NCBI GenBank assembly: GCA_902806305.1
Contig: CADCWC010000228.1
Span: 1-6,552 of the forward strand
Length of the DNA: 6,552 bases
DNA from: an uncultured Thermoleophilia bacterium
GTDB taxonomy: Bacteria > Actinomycetota > Thermoleophilia > Gaiellales > F1-60-MAGs149
Direction of reading: 5' to 3'
In this document: positions 1-6,396 of the stretch, piece by piece
Numbering within the stretch: the first letter of the stretch is position 1
Layout: each line of letters starts with the position of its first letter
Notes under the pieces: model-generated
The model's database searches: none
The model's input: only the letters and a program-made list of their open reading frames with translations
Told to the model about the DNA's origin: nothing
Position numbers and translations under genes: made by a program

Positions 1-989
1 TGGTGGCAGAGGCTGAACCGCCCCGGCCCGACGGGAACCGCGGGCGGCGGCACGTCGCGGCAGACCTCGGTGGCGAGGGGACAGCGGTCCACGTAGACGC
101 ACGCGGGCAGCGGCGCCCCGATCTGCGGGAGGAACCCCGGGATCGTGTCGAGCCGGTTCGTCGTCTTGTGCGCGCCGTGGCGCGGCAGGCAGCGCAGCAG
201 CCCGACGGTGTAGGGGTGGCGCGGGTCGTCGAAGACCTGCTCCGCGGGACCCTCCTCGACCAGCTTGCCGGCGTACATCACGCCGACGCGGTCGCACATG
301 TGGCGGATCACGCCCAGGTTGTGGGCGATCAGCAGGACCGCCGCGCCGGACTCCTCCCGCAGCGAGCGCACGAGGTCGAGCACCTCCGCCTCGACCGTGG
401 CGTCGAGCCCGGTCGTCGGCTCGTCCAGGACGAGCAGCTGGGGATCACAGGCGAGCGCCATGGCGATGACGACGCGCTGCTGCATGCCGCCCGAGAGCTG
501 GTACGGGTAGCGCTGCATGACGCGGGCCGGGTCCGAGATGCGCACCCGCCGCAGCGCCTCGACCGCCCGCGCCCGCGCGGCTCGTCGGGAGACGCCGAGC
601 AGCTCGTAGGCCTCCGCGACCTGCACGCCGACCCGCAGCGTCGGGTTCAGCGCCGACCCCGGATCCTGGTAGACCATCGAGGCCCGCGTGGCGCGCAGTC
701 GGTAGAGCTCGTCGCGGGAGATGTGCGTCACGTCCGTGCCGTCGATCGACGCGCGGCCGCCCGTGATGCGCCCGTTCCCCGGCAGGTAGCGGAGGGCGGC
801 GTAGGCCGTCGTCGACTTGCCGCACCCCGACTCGCCGACCAGGCCGTAGGCCTCGCCGGGCGCCACCTGGAACGAGACGCCGCGGAGGACCTCGCGCGGC
901 ACGCCCCGGACGATGTAGGAGACGCGGAGGTCCTCGACGGCGAGCGCGGGCCGCGTGGCGGACGGCGGTGCGGCAGGTGCGGCGCTCAC
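1..989 (-). CDS. dppD: DppD/OppD-type peptide ABC transporter ATPase (3' end outside window)
   Basis: Cytoplasmic ATPase that powers a peptide/nickel-class ABC importer. I translated 329 codons; the gene runs off the left edge. Visible motifs: Walker A GESGCGKST (residues 52-60), Q-loop YQDP (107-110), ABC signature LSGGMQQR (165-172), Walker B LLVLDEP (185-191) and H-loop His223. After the ATPase core comes the oligopeptide-transporter C-terminal domain, with HPYTVGLL (258-265) and four cysteines at 297, 303, 310 and 328 (spacing CX5CX6CX17C). Cysteine motifs of this kind in DppD proteins are known to bind an iron-sulfur cluster. The H-loop reads AHN rather than the more common THD/SHD. The GTG start (989-987) overlaps the permease stop as GTGA, and I see no strong Shine-Dalgarno, so translational coupling is likely. 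Only the last part of the C-terminal domain is missing. The family is certain; Dpp versus Opp versus another substrate is not. Confidence 0.95.
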   Translation of the reverse strand, partial: MSAAPAAPPSATRPALAVEDLRVSYIVRGVPREVLRGVSFQVAPGEAYGLVGESGCGKSTTAYAALRYLPGNGRITGGRASIDGTDVTHISRDELYRLRATRASMVYQDPGSALNPTLRVGVQVAEAYELLGVSRRAARARAVEALRRVRISDPARVMQRYPYQLSGGMQQRVVIAMALACDPQLLVLDEPTTGLDATVEAEVLDLVRSLREESGAAVLLIAHNLGVIRHMCDRVGVMYAGKLVEEGPAEQVFDDPRHPYTVGLLRCLPRHGAHKTTNRLDTIPGFLPQIGAPLPACVYVDRCPLATEVCRDVPPPAVPVGPGRFSLCH

Positions 990-1903
990 CGGCTCAGCAC
1001 CGACTGGAGGGCGTCGGCGATCAGGTTCGCGGCGATGACGATGCTGGCGATGGCGATCGACGGGAACAGCACCGGCCACCAGTAGCCCTGGATGATCTGC
1101 GAGTACTCCTCCACGATCATCAGGCCCCAGTCGGGCGCGGGCGGCTGCAGGCCGGCGCCGAGGAACGAGAGCGTGGCGATGGTGAAGATCGCGTAGCCGA
1201 TCCGGACCGTCAGCTCGACGATGATCGGCCCGACGACGTTCGGGAGGATCTCCCGGACCATGATGTACGGGCCGGACTCGCCGCTCAGCTTCGCGGCCTG
1301 GACGTAGTCGAGGTCGCGCTCCGAGAGCACCGCGGCGCGGACCGTCCGGGCCACGATCGGCGCGAACAGGATGCCGACGACGCCGATGACGGTCCGCTTC
1401 GACGGCCCGAGCACCACGAGCGCGAGCAGCGCCACGAGCGTGACCGGGAGCGCCAGGAACGCCTCGACGACCCGGCTCAGGACGTCGTCCACGATGCCGC
1501 GGTAGTAGCCCATCAGCAGGCCGAAGAAGGTGCCGAGGACGACGCCGAGGACGGCCGAGACGGGCGCCACGATCAGCACGTCGCGCGCGCCGACGATGAC
1601 GCGGGAGAGCACGTCCCGGCCCAGGCGGTCGGTCCCGAGGATGAAGTTCCAGCCGTCCGCGCCGGGCCCCGCGTGGGCGAACGCGCCGTTCGTGGCGAGC
1701 GGGTCGAACGGGGCGATGCTCCGGCCGCCGATCGCGCACACCACCCAGACCAGGACGATCGCGGTGCCGATCACGAAGCCGGGCTTCCGCAGCAGCAGCC
1801 GGAGCGTCTCGCGGCGCGCCGCGCGGCGGGCGTCGACGTCGCGGGTCCCGTGCGGGACGCCGCCGACGGCAGCCGCGGCGGCCGGATCCGCGACCTGTGC
1901 CAT
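986..1903 (-). CDS. dppC: DppC/OppC-type ABC transporter permease
   Basis: Inner-membrane permease of 305 residues, a usual length for DppC. It should pair with the adjacent DppB-type permease to form the transport channel. The N-terminal 30 residues are Ala/Arg-rich and cytoplasmic. A first membrane helix lies near 43-60, followed by the extracytoplasmic loop, the family motif GTDRLGRD (90-97), and further helices near 108-132, 145-166, 171-190, 231-250 and 280-298. The EAA coupling loop that contacts the ATPase is at about 199-226 (YVQAAKLSGES, then REILPN). The OppC signature LSFLGAGLQPPAPDWG is at 245-260. The start is ATG at 1903-1901; it shares one base with the upstream stop (TGATG) and has GGAG (1909-1912) five bases upstream. 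The C-terminus ends DALQSVLSR and lacks the DPR-type ending usual in the family. The exact substrate is unknown. Confidence 0.96.
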   Translation of the reverse strand: MAQVADPAAAAAVGGVPHGTRDVDARRAARRETLRLLLRKPGFVIGTAIVLVWVVCAIGGRSIAPFDPLATNGAFAHAGPGADGWNFILGTDRLGRDVLSRVIVGARDVLIVAPVSAVLGVVLGTFFGLLMGYYRGIVDDVLSRVVEAFLALPVTLVALLALVVLGPSKRTVIGVVGILFAPIVARTVRAAVLSERDLDYVQAAKLSGESGPYIMVREILPNVVGPIIVELTVRIGYAIFTIATLSFLGAGLQPPAPDWGLMIVEEYSQIIQGYWWPVLFPSIAIASIVIAANLIADALQSVLSR

Positions 1904-2961
1904 CAGCGCTCCGACCCCAGCCGAACGCGCGGGTTGAGGTAGGAGATGAGGATGTCGGCGAGCAGCGTCGCGACCATGTAGATGACCCCGATGATCAGCA
2001 CCCCGGCCTGCAGGACGGGGAGGTCCTTCGCGCGGGCGGCCGTCACGAGCGCGCGCCCGAGACCGTTGTAGTTGAAGATGAGCTCCACCGCCAGCAGGCC
2101 GCCGAAGAGGTAGCCGACCTGCGTCGCGACCACGGAGATCGTGGGCACGAGGGCGTTGCGCAGCACGTGACGCCGGATCACCTGCGGCCAGCGCACGCCC
2201 TTCATCAGCGCCGTGCGGGTGTAGTCCGACTCGAGCGCCACGATCGTGCCCGCCCGCGCCATGCGGGCGATGTAGCCGAAGTAGACGACCGCCATCGCGA
2301 GGGCGGGGAGCATCAGGTACCGGATCTGGGTCAGCGGGCCCGAGCCCGGCGGCGCCGTGGCCAGGACGGGCAGGACGTTCAGCTGCAGCCCGAGCAGCAC
2401 GATCAGGAACGTGCTGGTCACGAACTCGGGGATCGCCGATCCGGCCAGCCCGGCCATGACGATGACCCGGTCGAGCGGGCGGTCGCGGCGCAGGGCCGCG
2501 AGGACGCCCGCCAGGATCCCGAGCGGCACGGTCAGCACGAGGGCCAGCAGCGCCAGCTTGGCCGAGTTGCGGAGCGTCGTCCAGAGCAGCTCGCTGACCG
2601 GAGCGCCGGTCTGGTAGGACTCGCCGTAGTCGAACGTGACCATGCTCCCGAGCAGGCTGCCGTACTGCTCGTACAGCGGTCGGTCGGTGCCGAGCCGCTC
2701 GTTCAGCGCCACGACCGACTCCTCCGGCGCGAACGGGCCGAGGATCGTGCGCCCCACGTTGTTCGGCAGGACGTTCGTGATGAAGAAGATGATCAGGCTG
2801 AGCAGGAGCAGCGTGATCAGCGCCAGGCCGAGCCGGCGCAGGAGGAAGCGGGCGAACTCGGCCTCGCGCAGGCGGGCGGTCAGGCCGCGCGGGCGACGTG
2901 CGCTGACGCGGGGCGGGCGGGCGCGATCGCCCCCGCCCGCCGCCGCATCGGACGTCGACAT
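1903..2961 (-). CDS. dppB: DppB/OppB-type ABC transporter permease
   Basis: Inner-membrane permease of 352 residues, somewhat long for DppB because of a hydrophilic Arg/Gly/Pro-rich N-terminus (1-38). The first helix is at about 43-62, ending in FFITNVLP where the family usually has a similar FxxxxxxPGD-type motif. A soluble loop follows, containing ERLGTDRPLYEQY (88-100) and DYGESY (111-116). Further helices lie near 134-157, 165-192, 215-232, 275-296 and 317-340. The EAA loop (about 244-273) reads ALMKGVRWPQVIRRHVLRNA and then LVP. The C-terminus SYLNPRVRLG resembles the family's LDPRIRY ending. The only plausible start is ATG at 2961-2959: there is no other in-frame ATG, GTG or TTG before the first helix. 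It lacks a clear Shine-Dalgarno and lies four bases after a strong hairpin. It is followed by the DppC-type gene with a one-base overlap. Confidence 0.96.
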   Translation of the reverse strand: MSTSDAAAGGGDRARPPRVSARRPRGLTARLREAEFARFLLRRLGLALITLLLLSLIIFFITNVLPNNVGRTILGPFAPEESVVALNERLGTDRPLYEQYGSLLGSMVTFDYGESYQTGAPVSELLWTTLRNSAKLALLALVLTVPLGILAGVLAALRRDRPLDRVIVMAGLAGSAIPEFVTSTFLIVLLGLQLNVLPVLATAPPGSGPLTQIRYLMLPALAMAVVYFGYIARMARAGTIVALESDYTRTALMKGVRWPQVIRRHVLRNALVPTISVVATQVGYLFGGLLAVELIFNYNGLGRALVTAARAKDLPVLQAGVLIIGVIYMVATLLADILISYLNPRVRLGSER

Positions 2962-2965
2962 CTAT

Positions 2966-3019
2966 GAGCCCGCTGAGGAAGCAGTCATCGCGGTGACCGA
3001 GGTCTTTCTCAACGGGCTC
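2966..3019 (-). promoter_or_regulatory. Intergenic stem-loop between binding-protein and permease genes
   Basis: In the minus-strand transcript, GAGCCCGUUGAGAAAG (3019-3004) can pair with CUUCCUCAGCGGGCUC (2981-2966). This gives 14 Watson-Crick pairs, one U-G wobble and one A-C mismatch over 16 positions. The 22-base loop holds a further 4-bp stem (GUCA/UGAC, 2997-2984). The hairpin starts on the base after the TAG stop of the binding-protein gene and ends four bases before the permease ATG. No U-tract follows, so it is not a standard intrinsic terminator. Hairpins between receptor and permease genes of ABC operons are known to stabilise upstream mRNA and give more receptor than permease; that role here is inference. 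Confidence 0.8.
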
Positions 3020-4744
3020 CTAGACCTGTGAGGCCTTCTCGACGAAGAGCTGGCCGAGCGCGGTCGTCTCGACGCCCTGGAACTTCTTCGAGTGCGCGAG
3101 CAGGTAGTTGTAGAAGAACGGCACGAGGATCGGGGAGTCCTCGAGCTGGATCTCCTGCAGCCGCTTCGCGGCGGTCGTCTGCGCGTCGACGCCCACCGCC
3201 GCCTGATAGGCGCGGAACGCCTCGTCGAACTCCTGCGACTGGTACTGCGACGAGTTCCAGACGCCCGCGGTCTTCAGCGCCGCGTTGAGGTAGACGTCGG
3301 GCGTGCCGCGGTGGCCGTAGTCGACGATCCCGATCTCGTCGGCGCCCGAGCAGGGCGGGTCCGCAGGCTTCGCCGGGCACCAGGCCTGGCCGTAGAAGGT
3401 GCTCCCGTCCTCGACGGAGACGTTCAGCGTGACGCCCGCCTCCTGCGCGCCACCCTTCACGAGGACGGCCAGGTCGGGGATCTCCTGCAGCTTCACGGCG
3501 TGCAGCGTCGCCGTGATGTTCGAGGCGCCGGCGGCCTGGAGGAGCTCCTTGGCCTTGGCGATGTCCTTCGGCCGCTGCGGCACGGAGGGGTCGGCGTAGG
3601 GGTAGACCGGTGCGATGACGTTGTCGTTGCCGATGTCCGCCTTGCCCTGGAAGAGGGCCTGGACCATCGCCTCGCGATCGAGCGTGTGACCGAGCGCCTG
3701 GCGGACGCGCTTGTCGGCGAACTGGCCCTTGTCGGTGCGCATCCAGATCTGACGGTGGGCGGCCGACTTGAGCGTCACCACGTTGACGTTCGCGTCGTTC
3801 AGCAGCCCCTCGCCGCCGAGGACGGAGAACTGGACCACCACGTCGACCTGGCCCTGCTGCATGGCCACGACCTGCGGCTGCAGGTCGCCGAAGAACGTCC
3901 ACTCCTGGCCGTCGAGGGGCGTCTGGCCGCCCCACCAGTCGTCGTTGCGGACGAACGTCGCGCCCGTCTTGGCGTCGTACTTCGTCAGCTTCCACGGGCC
4001 GGTGCCGTTCGGCTGCTTGTCGAGCGTCGTCCCGGCGGCGTAGTCCTTCGGGGTGATCGGCGCCTGCGAGTTGTCGTTCGACACCAGGTAGGGCAGGTTG
4101 CCGTTCGGGCCCGTGAGTCGGAAGACGACGGTCGTCGGGTCGGGCGAGGTCACGGAGCCCGCCTCGATGATCCCCTTGAGGGCCGAGTTGCCGGCCTTGA
4201 CGAGCCGCTCCATCGTCGCGATGACGTCGTCGGGCGTGAGCTCGCCGCCGCCCTGCCAGGGAACGCCCTGGCGCAGCTTGAAGGTCCACTCGGAGCCGTC
4301 CTCGTTCGGCTCCCACGACTCGGCCAGGCCGGGCGTCAGCTCCAGATTGCCGCGCGAGTAGACGAGGTACTCGAACGACTGGTTGACGACGCCGTAGGAC
4401 CCCAGGTCGATCATCGCCACAGGGTCGAGCGGGCCTGCGGGCGCGATGCTGGCCACCCGGATCGTGCCGCCCGTCTTGGCCGCCCCCGCCGTGGTCGTCG
4501 CGCCCTCGGCCGTCGTCCCGCCCGCGCCGGTGTTGCCGCCGGTCGCGGCCGTCGTGCCGGTCTCGTTCGCGTCGCCGCACGCGGTGGCGATGATGCCGAG
4601 CGTCCCGAGCGAGAGCCCGAGCGCCGTCCCACGACGGAAGAACTCGCGTCGCGAGACCCGGCCGCCGACGTACGCCTCGACGAGGTCGAGCTGGAGCGGT
4701 CCTGCCTGCCGCCGGGCCGGGTCGAGCCGCCGGAAGTCCGTCAT
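3020..4744 (-). CDS. Family 5 extracellular solute-binding lipoprotein (peptide/nickel-type ABC receptor)
   Basis: Exported, lipid-anchored receptor that captures substrate for the downstream permeases; 574 residues, normal for SBP_bac_5 plus a linker. The N-terminus carries a twin-arginine export signal, SRREFFR (31-37), a hydrophobic stretch (40-54) and a lipobox-like IIATAC with Cys56 as the lipidated residue. Residues 57-93 are a Thr/Gly/Ala low-complexity linker. The family signature follows: LTPGLAESWEP (136-146) and EWTFKLRQGVPW (152-163), then GTGPWKL (247-253) and DKRVRQALGHTLDREAM (344-360). Two cysteines close together (456 and 465) could form a disulfide. The start is ATG at 4744-4742, with AGAGGGG (4762-4756) 11 bases upstream, which is slightly long. 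A good promoter lies upstream. The ligand may be a peptide, but the family also binds opines, metals and amines, and the adjacent enzymes leave this open. Confidence 0.95.
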   Translation of the reverse strand: MTDFRRLDPARRQAGPLQLDLVEAYVGGRVSRREFFRRGTALGLSLGTLGIIATACGDANETGTTAATGGNTGAGGTTAEGATTTAGAAKTGGTIRVASIAPAGPLDPVAMIDLGSYGVVNQSFEYLVYSRGNLELTPGLAESWEPNEDGSEWTFKLRQGVPWQGGGELTPDDVIATMERLVKAGNSALKGIIEAGSVTSPDPTTVVFRLTGPNGNLPYLVSNDNSQAPITPKDYAAGTTLDKQPNGTGPWKLTKYDAKTGATFVRNDDWWGGQTPLDGQEWTFFGDLQPQVVAMQQGQVDVVVQFSVLGGEGLLNDANVNVVTLKSAAHRQIWMRTDKGQFADKRVRQALGHTLDREAMVQALFQGKADIGNDNVIAPVYPYADPSVPQRPKDIAKAKELLQAAGASNITATLHAVKLQEIPDLAVLVKGGAQEAGVTLNVSVEDGSTFYGQAWCPAKPADPPCSGADEIGIVDYGHRGTPDVYLNAALKTAGVWNSSQYQSQEFDEAFRAYQAAVGVDAQTTAAKRLQEIQLEDSPILVPFFYNYLLAHSKKFQGVETTALGQLFVEKASQV

Positions 4745-4827
4745 GTCGCGTGTGTCCCCTCTTGGATCGCGGCCGCCCCCGGCGCCCGCTGCTCTGCCCC
4801 GCCTGCGGGTGCCGGCCGGTGCGGATA

Positions 4828-4851
4828 CGTCGTCACCTCAGGAAGACGACG
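4828..4851. promoter_or_regulatory. Candidate operator: 7-bp inverted repeat over the predicted transcription start
   Basis: Perfect arms CGTCGTC (4828-4834) and GACGACG (4845-4851) are separated by 10 bases, which hold a smaller CCT/AGG dyad. The right arm abuts the -10 hexamer and covers the expected +1 (about 4845). Because one arm would then not be transcribed, a DNA-level operator fits better than an RNA hairpin. The bound regulator, if any, is unknown and no regulator gene is in the window. Confidence 0.4.
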
Positions 4852-4880
4852 GTTATCCCATGGTTGTTGGTACCTGTCAA
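4852..4880 (-). promoter_or_regulatory. Sigma70-type promoter of the binding-protein gene and importer
   Basis: On the minus strand a perfect TTGACA (4880-4875) is followed by a 17-base spacer and then GATAAC (4857-4852), which matches TATAAT at four of six positions. TGG immediately precedes the hexamer, an extended -10 element. Predicted transcription starts near 4845, about 100 bases before the binding-protein ATG. The AT-richer patch stands out in the GC-rich spacer. This would let the importer be transcribed independently of the upstream enzyme genes. Confidence 0.75.
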
Positions 4881-4886
4881 ACACGG

Positions 4887-4905
4887 CCGCCGGCCCGCGC
4901 GGCGG
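4887..4905 (-). terminator. Weak terminator-like hairpin after the aldehyde dehydrogenase gene
   Basis: Arms CCGCCG and CGGCGG (6 bp, all GC) enclose a 7-base loop, 15 bases beyond the dehydrogenase stop in the direction of transcription. The stem is followed by CCGTGTTTG, a poor T-tract. It could reduce read-through into the importer promoter, but GC-rich DNA forms such short stems easily by chance. Confidence 0.3.
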
Positions 4906-4920
4906 GAGCAGACAGGCCCG

Positions 4921-6396
4921 TCATCGACCCTCCCACCACGACTTCAGGTGGAACTCGGGCAGCGTGTCGAAGGCGACGCGCTTGTAGGCGACGTACTCGC
5001 TGAGCCCGGCCAGGCCGAGCTCGCGGCCGACCCCGCTCTCCTTCCAGCCGCCGAACGGCGTCTCCGACTGCCGGACGTAGTGGGTGTTGACCCACACGTC
5101 GCCGGCCTCCAGGCGGCGCGTGACGCGGAGGGCCCGGCTGACGTCGCGCGTCCAGACCGAGGCGCCGAGGCCGTAGCGCACGCCGTTCGCGATCGCGATC
5201 GCCTCGTCCTCCGTGTCGGCCGGCAGGACGCAGACGACCGGCCCGAACACCTCACGGCTCGCCACGCGGCTGTCCGGCGCGACGCCCGTCACGATCGTCG
5301 GCGCGACGTGGAGGCCGTCGACCGTGCCGCCCGTGACGAACGTCCCGCCGTCGGGCTCGACCGTGTCGAGGAAGCCGCGCACGATGTCGACCTGACGCTG
5401 CGACACGAGCGGCCCGATCAGCGTGTCGGCGTCGAGCGGATCCCCCACGGGGAGCGACTCGGCGCGGTCACGCAGCCCGGCCACCACGTCGTCGTAGATC
5501 GTCCGCTGGACGATGATCCGCGTCGCCGCGGTGCACGACTGGCCGCCGTAGAGGAAGGCGCCCCAGGCGAGCGCGTCGAGCGCCTTGTCGAGGTCGCAGT
5601 CGTCGAACACCAGGCAGGCCGCCTTGCCGCCGCACTCGAGCGAGATCCGCTTGAGCGTCGGCGCCGCCGCGGCCATGATCTCGCGTCCCGTCTCGGTCGA
5701 GCCCGTGAACGAGACCATGTCGACGTCGGGGTGCGAGACGAGCGCGCGGCCGGTCGGGTCGCCGGGGCCGTGGACGAGGTTCACCACGCCGGGCGGCAGG
5801 CCGGGCAGGTCGTCGAAGAGGTGCAGGAGCGCCTCCGTCGAGGCGGGCGTCTCCTCGGACGGCTTGACGACGGCCGTGCAGCCGGCCGCGAGCGCCGCCC
5901 CGAGCTTGCGCACCGCGAGGTCGACCGGATCGTTCCAGGGGATCACGAGCGCGCAGACGCCGACGGGGTACGGCACCGTGATGTCGAGGATGTGCGCCGG
6001 GGAGGCGCCGGTCACCTGCCCCTCGATGGTCCGCGCCGCGCCCGCGAAGTAGCGGAACTTGTCCGCGGCGCCGCGCACCTCCCGGTGGAGCGTCAGCCGG
6101 ACGGGCTTGCCCATCTCGGCCGCCACGAGGCGGCTGATGTCCTCCGCGGCCTCGTCCAGCCTGCGTCCGACCTCGAGCAGCACGTCGGCGCGTCCGGCCG
6201 CGCGGCGGTCCTTCCAGTCGCTCTCGACGAACGCCCGGCGCGCGGCCTGGACGGCTCGGTCGACCACGTCCGGCCCCGCGATCGGGGCCCGGGAGAGCAG
6301 GGAGCCGTCGCTCGTGGAGCGCGACTCGAACGTCTCGCCGCCTCCGATCCACTCGCCGGCGACCAGGTGCCGGGCCTCGATGACGTCGGCGATCAC
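4921..6396 (-). CDS. NAD(P)-dependent aldehyde dehydrogenase
   Basis: Cytosolic enzyme oxidising an aldehyde to its carboxylic acid with NAD(P)+; 491 residues, full length for the family. The catalytic set is complete: oxyanion Asn155 in PWNDP (153-157), cofactor-binding KPSEETP (178-184), GSTETG (232-237), general base Glu254 in LECGGK, nucleophile Cys288 in GGQSCTAATR (284-293), cofactor-binding EVFGPV (382-387), and the C-terminal PFGGWKESGVGRELG (447-461). The LECGGKAA-then-VFDD pattern and the GQSC site resemble betaine-, phenylacetaldehyde- and aminoaldehyde-type dehydrogenases more than succinate semialdehyde dehydrogenase; the substrate is not assignable. The GTG start (6396-6394) overlaps the aminotransferase stop as GTGA, with GGAGGT (6408-6403) six bases upstream, which fixes the start. 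Position 255 is Cys instead of the usual Leu. Pairing with the aminotransferase suggests that the aldehyde is a deamination product. Confidence 0.96.
   Translation of the reverse strand: MIADVIEARHLVAGEWIGGGETFESRSTSDGSLLSRAPIAGPDVVDRAVQAARRAFVESDWKDRRAAGRADVLLEVGRRLDEAAEDISRLVAAEMGKPVRLTLHREVRGAADKFRYFAGAARTIEGQVTGASPAHILDITVPYPVGVCALVIPWNDPVDLAVRKLGAALAAGCTAVVKPSEETPASTEALLHLFDDLPGLPPGVVNLVHGPGDPTGRALVSHPDVDMVSFTGSTETGREIMAAAAPTLKRISLECGGKAACLVFDDCDLDKALDALAWGAFLYGGQSCTAATRIIVQRTIYDDVVAGLRDRAESLPVGDPLDADTLIGPLVSQRQVDIVRGFLDTVEPDGGTFVTGGTVDGLHVAPTIVTGVAPDSRVASREVFGPVVCVLPADTEDEAIAIANGVRYGLGASVWTRDVSRALRVTRRLEAGDVWVNTHYVRQSETPFGGWKESGVGRELGLAGLSEYVAYKRVAFDTLPEFHLKSWWEGR

Noticed and set aside
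3..1085. Plus-strand open frame at the left edge
   Set aside because: It is the shadow of the DppD-type ATPase, which shows a full set of ABC motifs on the minus strand.
968..1942. Plus-strand open frame opposite the DppC-type permease
   Set aside because: Its composition is dominated by Arg, Asp, Glu and Ala with no domain motif; the minus strand encodes a complete permease.
1897..2967. Plus-strand open frame opposite the DppB-type permease
   Set aside because: The product is an Arg/Glu/Asp/Gln-rich charged string, the typical antisense shadow of a membrane protein gene. There is no ribosome-binding site or family motif.
4858..4874. Palindromes CCATGG and GGTACC within the promoter spacer
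   Set aside because: Each is a 6-bp self-palindrome; they do not form a larger dyad and are likely incidental.
4873..4916. Inverted CCTGTC/GACAGG hexamers flanking the promoter upstream region
   Set aside because: Only 6 bp with a 32-base gap; too short and distant to support as an operator or hairpin.
3092..4987. Very long open frame on the plus strand (about 630 codons) opposite the binding-protein gene
   Set aside because: Its translation is Arg/Val/Gly/Leu-rich without recognisable motifs, while the opposite strand encodes a clear Tat lipoprotein receptor. Long antisense frames are expected from codon bias in GC-rich DNA.
5468..6352. Second minus-strand frame inside the aldehyde dehydrogenase gene
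   Set aside because: It is an out-of-frame Arg/Pro/Gly-rich string overlapping a complete dehydrogenase with all catalytic residues; not a gene or frameshift.
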